DNA of 64,000 nt from Hungatella sp. UBA4396 (lineage in GTDB: Bacteria > Bacillota > Clostridia > Lachnospirales > Lachnospiraceae), in assembly GCA_002389905.1 (NCBI GenBank), contig DGRE01000025.1, forward strand, positions 112,543 through 176,542. The letters are read 5' to 3'. A program made the translations under genes and the position numbers. How positions within the stretch are numbered: position 1 is the first letter of the stretch; each line of letters begins with the position of its first letter. The notes below the pieces were generated by a model, which had not been told where the DNA came from, did not search any database, and saw nothing but the letters and a program-made list of their open reading frames with translations. This document shows positions 9,532-18,807 of this stretch, one piece after another.

Positions 9532-12388
9532 AGATTTATTAGATGTACTGACAGAATTTTTTAAAAAAGCAATTTCTTCCAGGCTTTTTATCCTCGGGTG
9601 TATTTGCTTTGCCATGTTTGCCGGATTGGTGGGAACTCTTTTTGATATGCAGATCATTCGTGGAGAGGAAGCGCTTAACGAATATATGCAGATTACGGAG
9701 CAAACCATCACAACTGCCGGAACAAGAGGAAATATTTATGACCGCAACGGAAAGCTTCTGGCTTACAATAAGCTGGCTTATTCCGTAACCGTACAGGATA
9801 CGGGAGCCTATAAAAAGGCAGAAGAAAAAAACAGCATGTATTTAAGGCTGGTAAGAATCCTTCAGAAGCACGGAGAAAAGGTTCAGGGGAAATTCGAAGT
9901 AGCCCTGGATCCTAATGGAGATATGGTTTATACCTCCTCTTCGGAAAGCGCAAGAAAGCGTTTTCTCCGGGATTATTACGGTGTGAAAAGGGTGGAAGAC
10001 CTGGATGATGAAAAAGGAAAATATCCTTCCAATTTAAACGCCAGAGAATTGTTTCAGATGGCTTATGAGGATAACGGTTTTGACAAATTAACGGACGAGG
10101 ATGGAAATCAGGTTTCTCTCACAGACCAGGAGGCCCTTGATATCATCAATATTAAGTACGCCCTTCGTCTCATGTCCTTTCGTAAATATGAAGCAACCAC
10201 TGTGGCAACCCAGGTTTCCGATGAAACCGTTGCCGATATTTTAGAGCACACCGGAGATTTACAGGGCGTAAATGTGGAGGAAACCACCATCCGGGCTTAT
10301 AACGACAGCATTCCCTTTGCTCCTGTCATCGGTTATACGGGCAAGATGCCTGAGGACCAGCTGGAGGAGCTTCAGCAGAAAAAATCTGACTATGACATTA
10401 ATGATATCGTAGGCCGGACAGGCATTGAATACACCATGGAGCAGGACCTTCAGGGCACTAAGGGGAAGAAGACCATTTACAAGGACAGCATGGGGCGGAT
10501 CAGAGAAACAAAGGATGAAACCGATTCCTCTGCAGGCGATGACGTATATTTAACTTTAAATGCAGACCTTCAGAAAGGTATTTACCACCTGATCGAACAG
10601 TCCCTGGCCGGAGTCCTCATAAAAACCATTGTCAACGGGGATTATCAGGTTGGCAGCACGACGGACGGTTCCAATATGAAGATACCTGTCAAGGACGCTT
10701 ATTATCAGTTGATTAACAACAACGTGCTTTCCTTGAAAGGAATAGAGGAAGAGGATGCCTCCGATACGGAGAAAGAGATATACCGCAAATACGTATCCTC
10801 CCAAAAACTGATCTTTACAAATCTCACCAATGAGCTGATGAGTCCTCACGCTACGGCCATGAAAGACCTGCCAGAGGATATGAAGGCTTATATGTTTTAC
10901 ATTTACTCCTACCTTGCAGGGCCTACGGTGGGAATGATCAAAGAAGATGCCATCGACACCTCCAGTCAGGAATACCAGGCCTGGAAGGCCGATGAAATCA
11001 GTCTGAGAAATTATTTATACTATGGAATTGCAAACGGCTGGGTGGACACCACCAAGCTGGAAACAGGAGCCAAGTATTCCAATGCAGACGATACCTTTGA
11101 AGCTCTGGTCCGCTATACCTTAGAAAGCCTGGGAGAAGACCGGAATTTCACCAAGAGAATTTACCGTTATTTAATTAATGATGATGTGATTACAGGACAG
11201 GAACTTTGTCTGGCCTTATACGATCAGGGAGTCCTGGTTGACAAAGGACAGGAGGCCGCAGATCTCCGGGCTTCCGGCGACGCTTATTCCTTCCTGCTGA
11301 AAAAGCTTTCCACCCTGGAAATCACCCCGGCTCAGCTGGCTCTATCTCCCAGCAATGCAGGTGTGGTGGTCACTGATGACAAGACAGGGGAGGTTCTGGC
11401 TCTCGTTTCCTATCCGGGATATGACAACAACCGGATCGGTGACGGCACTTATTTCAGCCAGCTTCAGGCAGATTTATCCCTGCCTTTATATAACAATGCA
11501 ACCCAGACCAGAAAGGCGCCAGGTTCTACCTTTAAGCCCATTACTGCCGTAGCGGCTCTGGAAGAACATGTGGTCGGCACAGAAGAAACCATCAATTGTA
11601 CCGGTGAGTATAGTGAGATAGCCATGCCTATTAAATGCTGGATTTATCCTGGATATCACGGTCATTTAAACCTTGTGGGAGGTATTGCAAATTCCTGCAA
11701 CGTCTTTTTTGCTGAGTTAGGACACCGCCTTTCTACAGATGCATCGGGGAATTATTCCCCGGATGGCGGACTTGAGGTCCTGAGAAAATACGCATCCAAA
11801 TTCGGGCTGGATCATAAGTCCGGAGTGGAAATAGCGGAGCTGGAACCCCAGATATCCAAGGAGGACCCGGAGCGTTCTACCATGGGACAGGGAAGCCATG
11901 CTTATACTAATGTTCAGCTTTCCAGATATGTGGCAGCTGTTGCAAACAGGGGAACCGTATTTGAACTAAGCTTATTAGATAAAACAACGGATTCTGAAGG
12001 CAATCTGATTAAAGATTATACCCCTGAGATTTCTTCTCATATTGACGCGGCGGACTTAACGTGGGATACTGTACAACAGGGGATGAGAGAGGTGATAACA
12101 AACGGTTCCTCAAAAAAGCTGTTTGCAGACCTTGAAGTGGAAATTGCAGGAAAAACGGGTACTGCCCAGGAGGCCAGAAATAAGCCGAACCACGCATTTT
12201 TTATTTCTTTTGCGCCCTATAATGATCCGGAAATCTGTGTTACGGTGAATATTCCTTTTGGATATTCATCCTCCAACGCCGCCAACATTGCGAAGAACGT
12301 CTATAAATACTATTATGGGTACACAGATTTGGAATCCATTGTAAATGCAGGCGCCCTGGATGCAGCACAGGTCAAAATTGGTGATTAA
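9524..12388 (+). CDS. mrdA: Penicillin-binding protein 2, elongasome transpeptidase with large insertion
   Basis: A class B PBP that cross-links peptidoglycan during side-wall growth. Counted from a TTG at 9500 (962 residues), it has one N-terminal helix (about 29-51), the dimerisation segment TRGNIYDRNG, and the transpeptidase motifs S676-T-F-K, S732-C-N and K885-T-G. I prefer the TTG at 9524 (954 residues) because AGAGGTGAT lies 7 bp upstream. Compared with typical PBP2s of 600-700 residues there is an extra stretch of roughly 245 residues (about 370-615), between LTLNADLQ and AGVVVTDDKTGEVLA. It is rich in charged and aromatic residues and I do not recognise it. Confidence 0.93.
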   Translation: MFRDLLDVLTEFFKKAISSRLFILGCICFAMFAGLVGTLFDMQIIRGEEALNEYMQITEQTITTAGTRGNIYDRNGKLLAYNKLAYSVTVQDTGAYKKAEEKNSMYLRLVRILQKHGEKVQGKFEVALDPNGDMVYTSSSESARKRFLRDYYGVKRVEDLDDEKGKYPSNLNARELFQMAYEDNGFDKLTDEDGNQVSLTDQEALDIINIKYALRLMSFRKYEATTVATQVSDETVADILEHTGDLQGVNVEETTIRAYNDSIPFAPVIGYTGKMPEDQLEELQQKKSDYDINDIVGRTGIEYTMEQDLQGTKGKKTIYKDSMGRIRETKDETDSSAGDDVYLTLNADLQKGIYHLIEQSLAGVLIKTIVNGDYQVGSTTDGSNMKIPVKDAYYQLINNNVLSLKGIEEEDASDTEKEIYRKYVSSQKLIFTNLTNELMSPHATAMKDLPEDMKAYMFYIYSYLAGPTVGMIKEDAIDTSSQEYQAWKADEISLRNYLYYGIANGWVDTTKLETGAKYSNADDTFEALVRYTLESLGEDRNFTKRIYRYLINDDVITGQELCLALYDQGVLVDKGQEAADLRASGDAYSFLLKKLSTLEITPAQLALSPSNAGVVVTDDKTGEVLALVSYPGYDNNRIGDGTYFSQLQADLSLPLYNNATQTRKAPGSTFKPITAVAALEEHVVGTEETINCTGEYSEIAMPIKCWIYPGYHGHLNLVGGIANSCNVFFAELGHRLSTDASGNYSPDGGLEVLRKYASKFGLDHKSGVEIAELEPQISKEDPERSTMGQGSHAYTNVQLSRYVAAVANRGTVFELSLLDKTTDSEGNLIKDYTPEISSHIDAADLTWDTVQQGMREVITNGSSKKLFADLEVEIAGKTGTAQEARNKPNHAFFISFAPYNDPEICVTVNIPFGYSSSNAANIAKNVYKYYYGYTDLESIVNAGALDAAQVKIGD

Positions 12389-12406
12389 CTAGGATTAAGA
12401 GGTGAT

Positions 12407-13075
12407 ATGATGCACAATACCGTAGTGATTAAAAGCAACCGAGCAGGTATGACTGTCATCCTGGATCCGGACATCCCCTTCCCTCAGCTTCTTTCTGACA
12501 TAGGGAAAAAATTTGGGGATAACGCAAAGTTCTGGGGATCTGCACAAATGACCCTGACCCTTGAGGGAAGAGAATTAAAGGCCGAAGAAGAATTTGCGGT
12601 GATTAACCGGATCACGGAAAACTGCAACGTGGAAATCGTTTGCATTGTGGACAGGGATTTAAACCGGATCGAGCGCTGCGAAAAAGCACTGAATGAAAAA
12701 CTGATGGAGCTGTCCTGCCAGACAGGCCAGTTCTTTAAGGGAAATTTACAAAATGGAGAATCTCTGGAATCAGAGGCCAGCATAGTCATCATCGGAGATG
12801 TGTGCAAGGGCGCAAGGGTTCTGGCAAAAGGGAATGTGATCGTCCTTGGAAAACTTGCCGGAACCGTATGTGCAGGAGTGGCAGGCAATGGAGAAGCCTT
12901 AATTACGGCTCTTGATATGGCTCCTGTCCAGCTTCGCATCGCAGACTGCACCTCCGGCCTTGACGGGCGCGGAAAGCGCCTGGGACACGGTCCAATGAAG
13001 GCATATCTGGAGAATAATAAAGTTATTATTAAACCAATGAAAAAAAGTGTGGAAATATTCCGAAAATTAAGGTAG
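12407..13075 (+). CDS. minC: Septum site-determining protein MinC
   Basis: A 222-residue division inhibitor. The N-terminal domain (about 1-100) blocks FtsZ polymerisation. The C-terminal beta-helix (about 115-215) carries the Gly-rich repeats GDVCKGARVLAKGNVIVLG and binds MinD. The gene begins with two consecutive ATGs at 12407 and 12410 behind AAGAGGTGAT; I use the first. It is 18 bp after PBP2 and 53 bp before minD, in the usual minCDE order. Confidence 0.93.
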   Translation: MMHNTVVIKSNRAGMTVILDPDIPFPQLLSDIGKKFGDNAKFWGSAQMTLTLEGRELKAEEEFAVINRITENCNVEIVCIVDRDLNRIERCEKALNEKLMELSCQTGQFFKGNLQNGESLESEASIVIIGDVCKGARVLAKGNVIVLGKLAGTVCAGVAGNGEALITALDMAPVQLRIADCTSGLDGRGKRLGHGPMKAYLENNKVIIKPMKKSVEIFRKLR

Positions 13076-13128
13076 AATAGAGAGTGAAAGCACTAACAAA
13101 GTAATTTTAAGTTTCAGGAGGATATGAT

Positions 13129-13920
13129 ATGAGCGAGGTCATCGTAATCACTTCTGGAAAAGGCGGGGTAGGCAAGACGACAACCTCTGCCAATGTAGGT
13201 ACCGGCCTGGCAATTCTGGGTAAAAAGGTAGTCCTGATTGATACAGATATCGGACTGCGCAACTTAGATGTTGTCATGGGACTGGAAAACCGCATTGTCT
13301 ACAATTTAGTGGACGTGGCAGAAGGGAACTGCCGTATGAAGCAGGCCCTGATAAAAGACAAAAGATACCCGAACCTGTTTTTGCTTCCCTCGGCGCAGAC
13401 CAGGGACAAGACTGCTGTTAATCCGGAACAGATGGTAAAGCTGGTGGATGATTTAAGAGCAGACTTTGATTACATTCTGCTGGACTGCCCGGCAGGAATT
13501 GAACAGGGATTTCAAAATGCCATTGCAGGCGCTGACAGAGCCATTGTGGTCACCACACCTGAGGTTTCGGCCATCCGGGATGCAGACCGCATCATCGGGC
13601 TTTTGGAGGCCGCCGACATGGGGATCATTGAGCTGGTCGTAAACCGCATCCGGGCGGATATGGTAAAGAGGGGAGATATGATGTCCTTAGACGATGTCAT
13701 GGACATCCTGGCCGTGGATATGATCGGCGCCATTCCTGACGACGAGGATGTGGTCATTTCCACCAATCAGGGCGAGCCCCTGGTAGGTATGGGCACTCCG
13801 GCCGGACAAGCTTATATGGACATATGCAGGAGGATTATGGGGGAAAACATTCCCATTCATACCCCCGCGCTGCGTGGAGGCCTGTTCTTTAAACTCTCCA
13901 GTCTCTTAAAGAGAGCATAG
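13129..13920 (+). CDS. minD: Septum site-determining ATPase MinD
   Basis: A 263-residue ParA/MinD-type ATPase with the deviant Walker A SGKGGVGKTTT at 9-19 (signature lysine K11, P-loop K16). It ends in the amphipathic helix GGLFFKLSSLLKRA, which attaches ATP-bound MinD to the membrane. It recruits MinC to the poles and is displaced by MinE. A strong CAGGAGG site precedes the ATG. minE starts 11 bp after the stop. Confidence 0.97.
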   Translation: MSEVIVITSGKGGVGKTTTSANVGTGLAILGKKVVLIDTDIGLRNLDVVMGLENRIVYNLVDVAEGNCRMKQALIKDKRYPNLFLLPSAQTRDKTAVNPEQMVKLVDDLRADFDYILLDCPAGIEQGFQNAIAGADRAIVVTTPEVSAIRDADRIIGLLEAADMGIIELVVNRIRADMVKRGDMMSLDDVMDILAVDMIGAIPDDEDVVISTNQGEPLVGMGTPAGQAYMDICRRIMGENIPIHTPALRGGLFFKLSSLLKRA

Positions 13921-13931
13921 GAGGGTAGAGT

Positions 13932-14210
13932 ATGAGCCTGTTTCCTGTATTCCGTAAGAAGAATTCAGGAGAAATTGCAAGAAATCGTCTGAAACTTTTG
14001 CTGGTTGCGGACAAGGCTGATTGTTCTCCTGAGATCATGCAGATGATAAAAGACGATATGATCCGCGTCGTTTCAAGATACTTAAATATAGATTCCGACA
14101 GAATAGAGATACAGATGAAAAAGCAGAAGCAGGAAGATTGTGAACGTTTCACACCAGTGCTTTATGCAAACATCCCTATTCGCGATGTACCTGACAAGGG
14201 GATATACTAA
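13932..14210 (+). CDS. minE: Cell division topological specificity factor MinE
   Basis: A 92-residue MinE of normal length. The N-terminal part holds the MinD-interacting beta/alpha region, and the C-terminal half (ending RIEIQMKKQKQEDC and beyond) the dimerisation domain. With minE present, this organism probably uses pole-to-pole Min oscillation rather than only the DivIVA-anchored mode of Bacillus. An AGGAGGGTAGAGT leader supplies the ribosome site, and rodA begins 2 bp downstream. Confidence 0.93.
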   Translation: MSLFPVFRKKNSGEIARNRLKLLLVADKADCSPEIMQMIKDDMIRVVSRYLNIDSDRIEIQMKKQKQEDCERFTPVLYANIPIRDVPDKGIY

Positions 14211-14212
14211 TT

Positions 14213-15337
14213 ATGTTTTCTGATTATAACTTTAGATACTACAATTACCGATTGGTCTTATACATGCTGTCGCTGTCCATTATCGGAATTCTGGTGGTGG
14301 CAAGTGCCTCCAACCAGGATTCCTCCACAGTGACCAAACAGATAACAGGCGTAATAGTGGGTTTTGCCCTGGCTATTGGGCTTTCCATTATTGATTATCG
14401 AAAAATAATCAGGCTTTATGCATTGGACTATGGGAGCTGCATCCTTTTACTGGGTGCAGTTTTAGTCGTGGGGCATACGGCCGGAGGCGCCACCAGATGG
14501 ATCAACATTCCCGGCATAGGCCGGATTCAGCCTTCTGAGTTTGTAAAAATAGGCTTGATTGTTTTTTTCTCCTGGTTCTGGAACAAATACGAGGAAAAGA
14601 TAGATACGCCGGTCATGGTAGGGCTTGCGGCCATACTTGCGGCCGTTCCCATCGGCCTTATTTTGGCAGAGCCCAATTTGTCCACCAGCCTTGTGGTCAC
14701 CGTCATTATTTTATGCATGGTGTTTGCCGCAGGCATCAGTTACAAGTGGATCGGAGGCGTGCTTGCCGTGGCAATTCCGGCAGGCGTACTTTTCATATTC
14801 CTTTTGACCAAAGGATTGATCCCATTTATCCACGGATATCAAGCCCGGCGTATTCTGGCCTGGATTTATCCTCATGCAGAACAGTATGCGGAAAACCTGT
14901 ATCAGCAAAAAAACTCCATTATGGCAATCAGTTCCGGACAGCTTCAGGGCAAGGGACTTTTTAATACAACCATTGCATCAGTCAAAGACGGTAATTTTTT
15001 ATCAGCCGGGGAAACCGACTTTATTTTCGCCATCATCGGTGAAGAGATGGGATTCCAAGGCAGCGTCATCGTCATCATTCTTTTTGGCCTGATTGTATTT
15101 GAGTGTCTTTATATGGCTTCAAAAGCCAAAGATATGTCCGGGAAACTGATATGTACCGGCATGGCAGCCTTAATCGGCTTTCAGGCCTTTGCCAACATCG
15201 CCGTGGCCACACAGATATTTCCCAACACTGGTCTCCCTCTGCCCTTTATCAGCTCGGGAGTCAGTTCCCTTGTCAGTATATTTATTGGCATGGGATTTGT
15301 TCTGAATGTTGGACTGCAGCGCAAAATCGGTAATTAA
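14213..15337 (+). CDS. rodA: SEDS glycosyltransferase RodA/FtsW, probably RodA
   Basis: A 374-residue polytopic membrane protein with about ten hydrophobic segments and the family signatures GGATRWI..IQPSEFVK and NTGLPLPFISSGVSSL. SEDS proteins polymerise lipid II glycan strands with a class B PBP. RodA and FtsW cannot be separated safely by sequence alone. Linkage to mreCD, PBP2 and minCDE, and separation from any ftsI or murG gene, favour RodA, the partner of the PBP2 encoded just upstream. Confidence 0.92.
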   Translation: MFSDYNFRYYNYRLVLYMLSLSIIGILVVASASNQDSSTVTKQITGVIVGFALAIGLSIIDYRKIIRLYALDYGSCILLLGAVLVVGHTAGGATRWINIPGIGRIQPSEFVKIGLIVFFSWFWNKYEEKIDTPVMVGLAAILAAVPIGLILAEPNLSTSLVVTVIILCMVFAAGISYKWIGGVLAVAIPAGVLFIFLLTKGLIPFIHGYQARRILAWIYPHAEQYAENLYQQKNSIMAISSGQLQGKGLFNTTIASVKDGNFLSAGETDFIFAIIGEEMGFQGSVIVIILFGLIVFECLYMASKAKDMSGKLICTGMAALIGFQAFANIAVATQIFPNTGLPLPFISSGVSSLVSIFIGMGFVLNVGLQRKIGN

Positions 15338-15354
15338 TAAGGAGGTATATCGTT

Positions 15355-15750
15355 ATGAATATAGGTTTAGTTGCCCATGATTCAAAGAAAAAACTGATGC
15401 AGAACTTCTGCATCGCCTACAGAGGAATTTTAAGCAAGCATATGCTTTACGCCACCGGCACCACAGGGCGCCTGATTGAAGAGGTGACCAATTTAAATGT
15501 CCACAAATATCTGGCGGGACACTTAGGCGGAGAACAGCAGTTAGGATCTCAGATCGAGCACAATGAAATCGACCTTGTGATCTTTTTAAGGGATCCCCTG
15601 ACACCAAAATCCCATGAACCGGATATTGTAAATATTATGAGTACCTGTGACATGCACAACATCCCTCTTGCAACCAACCTGGCTACGGCAGAGCTTCTCA
15701 TCAAGTCCTTGGAGCGCGGGGATCTTGAATGGCGCGAAATGTATAAATAG
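15355..15750 (+). CDS. mgsA: Methylglyoxal synthase
   Basis: A 131-residue enzyme that converts dihydroxyacetone phosphate to methylglyoxal and phosphate, a bypass that relieves sugar-phosphate stress. The N-terminal LVAHDSKKK (H8, D9), the phosphate-binding ATGTTGRL, FLRDPLTPKSHEPD (likely catalytic D80) and CDMHNIPLATN (H101) match the family. The length is slightly below that of the E. coli enzyme. A strong AAGGAGG site precedes the ATG, 17 bp after rodA, and the gene seems to share its transcript. Confidence 0.95.
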   Translation: MNIGLVAHDSKKKLMQNFCIAYRGILSKHMLYATGTTGRLIEEVTNLNVHKYLAGHLGGEQQLGSQIEHNEIDLVIFLRDPLTPKSHEPDIVNIMSTCDMHNIPLATNLATAELLIKSLERGDLEWREMYK

Positions 15751-15764
15751 CAGAGGTAAGTCCA

Positions 15765-16733
15765 GTGAATAAAAAAGTTTTTATAAAAACAGGGTGCATT
15801 TTTTTCTGTTCCCTGTTTCTGACAGGCTGTGCCGGTCTGGGAAAGCTTGAGAGTCCCTATGTTTTTTCGAAAAGGACTGCCCTTTACCAATCAGGTACAG
15901 CCGCCGGCAAGGCGGAACCCTTTGCAAACGATCTCTGTGTGGTGTCGCAAGACACCCCTTTTTCGGATGGCAAGGTGACTGCAGAGGCTGCGGCAGTTTT
16001 TGATATCAAAGACAAAGAGGTTCTGTTTGCAAAGAATCCCTTTGAACGGCTTTATCCTGCCAGTGTCACAAAGGTCATGACAGCCCTTGTGGCCCTTGAA
16101 TACGGGGACTTGACCGATGAGGTCACAGTGACCAGGGATGCCATTATTACGGAGGCAGGAGCCACCTTATGCGGAATCAAGCCTGGCGATAAGCTGACCA
16201 TGGAACAGCTTTTATACGGTCTTATGCTTCCATCGGGCAATGATGCCGGAGCAGCCATTGCCGTACACATGGCTGGAAGTGAGGAGGCTTTTTCCAGGAT
16301 GATGAACGAAGAGGCATTAAAACTGGGAGCCACAGGCACTCAATTTGTCAATCCTCACGGCCTCCACAATCAGAACCATTACACTACGGCCTATGACCTG
16401 TATCTGATTTTTAACAAGGCTATGGAATATCCCAAATTCAGGGAGATCATTGCTGCAAAGGAATTTACTTCTTCTTATAAAAATGAAGCAGGGAGTCCGG
16501 TCAGTGCCACCTGGAAGGCGACCAACTGGTATATGACGGGAGAGCAGACTATGCCTTCCGGCCTTACAGCCTCAGGCGGAAAGACAGGCACCACCCAGGC
16601 AGCCGGAAACTGCCTGATTATGGGAAGCTCTGATTCCTCGGGCATGGAATATATTTCTGTGGTTTTAAAAGCTCCAAGCCGTCCCGGGCTCTATGACAAC
16701 ATGTCAAATATATTAAATAAAATTGTAGAATAG
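15765..16733 (+). CDS. D-alanyl-D-alanine carboxypeptidase (S11 family) lipoprotein
   Basis: A 322-residue low-molecular-mass PBP that trims D-Ala from stem peptides. It starts with GTG and has a lipoprotein signal with lipobox LTGC (C22), so it should be tethered to the outer face of the membrane. Active-site motifs are S100-V-T-K, S157-G-N and K273-T-G. It ends soon after the KTG-containing catalytic domain and lacks the extra C-terminal beta domain and membrane helix seen in DacA. It follows mgsA by 14 bp. DacF/DacB-type naming would be arbitrary. Confidence 0.92.
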   Translation: MNKKVFIKTGCIFFCSLFLTGCAGLGKLESPYVFSKRTALYQSGTAAGKAEPFANDLCVVSQDTPFSDGKVTAEAAAVFDIKDKEVLFAKNPFERLYPASVTKVMTALVALEYGDLTDEVTVTRDAIITEAGATLCGIKPGDKLTMEQLLYGLMLPSGNDAGAAIAVHMAGSEEAFSRMMNEEALKLGATGTQFVNPHGLHNQNHYTTAYDLYLIFNKAMEYPKFREIIAAKEFTSSYKNEAGSPVSATWKATNWYMTGEQTMPSGLTASGGKTGTTQAAGNCLIMGSSDSSGMEYISVVLKAPSRPGLYDNMSNILNKIVE

Positions 16734-16735
16734 CA

Positions 16736-16764
16736 TTGCGTTTTTTAGAGATTTGTACTATAAT
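16736..16764 (+). promoter_or_regulatory. Sigma-A promoter for the P-loop protein gene
   Basis: TTGCGT and TATAAT are separated by exactly 17 bp. The site begins 2 bp after the stop of the carboxypeptidase gene and lies 57 bp before the next ATG, so transcription restarts here. Confidence 0.75.
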
Positions 16765-16821
16765 TATTTTAATCCGAATAGACTTTTTATACAAATCATA
16801 TAACGCAAGGAGGAGATTGCT

Positions 16822-17241
16822 ATGGTGCAGATAATAGCAGGTAAAAAGGGGAAAGGTAAGACAAAACATTTGTTGGACAGAGCCAACGCCGCTGTAAAGG
16901 AGTCCGCCGGCTCTATCGTATACCTGGACAAAAGTTCCAAGCACATGTACGAATTAAGCAACAAGATCCGTCTCATTAACGTTAATGAGTATCCTATCAC
17001 ATCCAGCGAAGGATTTATTGGTTTAATCTGTGGTGTCATATCCCAGGATCATGACTTGGAAACCATGTTTTTTGACAGCTTTTTAAAGCTGGCCTGCCTG
17101 GAGGGCGAAGATATATCTGAGACCATTGCGACCTTGGAAAAAATCAGTGAAAAATATCATGTAACCTTTGTTCTCAGCGTATCCATTGATGCAGAGAATA
17201 TGCCTGAGGATGTTAAGGCTCATGTGGTTGTTTCATTATAA
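16822..17241 (+). CDS. Small P-loop ATP-binding protein of unknown role
   Basis: A 139-residue protein with a Walker A-like AGKKGKGKTK near its start (6-15). A hydrophobic strand follows and then acidic helices, so it may be a minimal P-loop NTPase. I do not see a Walker B that I trust. Related clostridial proteins are sometimes labelled PilT-like, but nothing here supports twitching motility. It has its own promoter upstream and a hairpin terminator 25 bp downstream, so it is probably a single-gene transcript. A strong AAGGAGG site precedes the ATG. Confidence 0.8.
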   Translation: MVQIIAGKKGKGKTKHLLDRANAAVKESAGSIVYLDKSSKHMYELSNKIRLINVNEYPITSSEGFIGLICGVISQDHDLETMFFDSFLKLACLEGEDISETIATLEKISEKYHVTFVLSVSIDAENMPEDVKAHVVVSL

Positions 17242-17266
17242 TCATACATAGAAATTAATTTTCCTC

Positions 17267-17296
17267 AAAAGGGGGCTGCAGGGCGGCCTCCTTTTT
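17267..17296 (+). terminator. Rho-independent terminator
   Basis: AAAAGGGGGC pairs with GCCTCCTTTT (one G-U pair) around a short loop, and the stem runs into T5. It ends the small P-loop gene and lies just before the promoter of the HlyD-like gene. Confidence 0.8.
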
Positions 17297-17324
17297 ACAT
17301 GTCAGGAAATTTTTCTCCTCTGAC

Positions 17325-17353
17325 TTGAATTTTTTGGTAATTCCTTTTATAAT
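17325..17353 (+). promoter_or_regulatory. Sigma-A promoter for the HlyD-like/yggS/sepF operon
   Basis: TTGAAT and TATAAT with a 17-bp spacer. The -10 is 26 bp before the TTG start of the HlyD-like gene. Confidence 0.8.
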
Positions 17354-17379
17354 AGCTAGAAGGGAAGGGAGGCGTCAGG

Positions 17380-18795
17380 TTGGCAAGACAAAAAGCAAAG
17401 AAGCCAGGAAAGAGCAAGAAGATCATCCGTTACCGGCGGCCTCTGAATATCAATGTAGGTATGATTATCTTTGGCCTGATTTTTATTTATATGGTGTTCA
17501 GTGTATCCGCTTATGTACGCAGAGATAAAATCAGATTCTACGAGGTACAAGAAGGCAGTATTGTAAATAACAAAAATCACACAGGCATCATTCTCCGGCA
17601 GGAGGAGGTAAAGCACGCGGACAGGTCCGGCTATATCAATTATTACGTGAGAGAGGGAAAGCGGGCTTCTGCTGGAACCCGTGTTTATTCCATTGACGAA
17701 ACAGGAAGCATTGCGGCCTTTCTGGCAGAAAATGCAGAGGAAAGCGTTTCTTTGACACCGGAAAATTTATCCGAATTAAAAAAGCAGCTGACTGCATTCA
17801 GCCTTACTTATGACAGCAATCAGTTCCGCACTGCCTATGATACCAAATACTCTTTAGAGGCGGAGGTCATGGAGTGTGTGAATTTCAATGTACTGGACAA
17901 CTTAGGAGGAATGATGGACCAAGCCGGCATTAACTTTCAGCAGATAAAGTCAGACCAGGCCGGAATCGTCTCCTACGGAATCGATTCTTATGAAGGGCTG
18001 CAGCCGTCAGCGGTTTCAGAGGCTGTATTTGACTTAAGCAGCTATACAAGAGCAGCCGCAAACTCAGAGTTGATTGAAAAAGGGGCTCCTGTCTATAAGA
18101 TCATTACTTCTGATCAATGGTCTGTGGTATTTCCCCTTACTGAGGAAGAACAAGCGGCTTATGGGGATAAGACAAGTCTTACGGTGGAGTTTACCAAGCA
18201 GGATTTAAAAACCTCCGGCAGCTTTTCCGTGTTTAACGGAACAGACGGAAAGTTCTTTGGAAAACTGGATTTTGACAAGTATATGATTCAGTTTGCTTCT
18301 GACCGGTACGTTGATTTTGAAATCATTTCCGACCGGGCGGAGGGTCTTAAGATTCCTGTTACAGCAGTGACCACAAAGGAATTTTATCTGGTTCCCATGG
18401 ATTACATGACCCAGGGCGGCGACAGCACAGTAAGCGGCTTTAATAAAGAAGTGTATTCTGAATCCGGAACCTCCGTTGTATTTGTCCCTGCGGATATTTA
18501 TTATTCAGAAGGGGATAATTACTATATTGAAATGGGCGGGGAGGATGGCTTTAAAGCAGGAGATTACATTTTAAAGCCTGATTCCCAGGAACGGTATCAG
18601 ATCGGGGCAAGCGCCTCTCTCCAGGGTGTGTATAACATAAACAAAGGATATGCCATATTTAAGCAGATCGATGTACTGGCCTCCAATGACGAATACTACA
18701 CTGTGAAAAAAAATATGACTTATGGCCTGGCTGTATATGACCACATTGTTTTGGAAGCGGCAACAGTCAGCGAGGGACAGCTAATTTATAAATAA
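17380..18795 (+). CDS. HlyD-like membrane-anchored adaptor protein
   Basis: A 471-residue protein with a very basic N-terminus (KAKKPGKSKK), one membrane helix (about 27-45) and a long extracytoplasmic region resembling HlyD-family periplasmic adaptor proteins: a lipoyl-like beta domain around 55-105, a helical middle and a beta-barrel C-terminus. No transporter ATPase or permease gene is adjacent. Its place just before yggS and sepF, in a division-type cluster, suggests an envelope or division role; that is inference. It starts at a TTG behind AAGGGAGG. Confidence 0.7.
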   Translation: MARQKAKKPGKSKKIIRYRRPLNINVGMIIFGLIFIYMVFSVSAYVRRDKIRFYEVQEGSIVNNKNHTGIILRQEEVKHADRSGYINYYVREGKRASAGTRVYSIDETGSIAAFLAENAEESVSLTPENLSELKKQLTAFSLTYDSNQFRTAYDTKYSLEAEVMECVNFNVLDNLGGMMDQAGINFQQIKSDQAGIVSYGIDSYEGLQPSAVSEAVFDLSSYTRAAANSELIEKGAPVYKIITSDQWSVVFPLTEEEQAAYGDKTSLTVEFTKQDLKTSGSFSVFNGTDGKFFGKLDFDKYMIQFASDRYVDFEIISDRAEGLKIPVTAVTTKEFYLVPMDYMTQGGDSTVSGFNKEVYSESGTSVVFVPADIYYSEGDNYYIEMGGEDGFKAGDYILKPDSQERYQIGASASLQGVYNINKGYAIFKQIDVLASNDEYYTVKKNMTYGLAVYDHIVLEAATVSEGQLIYK

Positions 18796-18807
18796 GAGGT
18801 GATTAAC

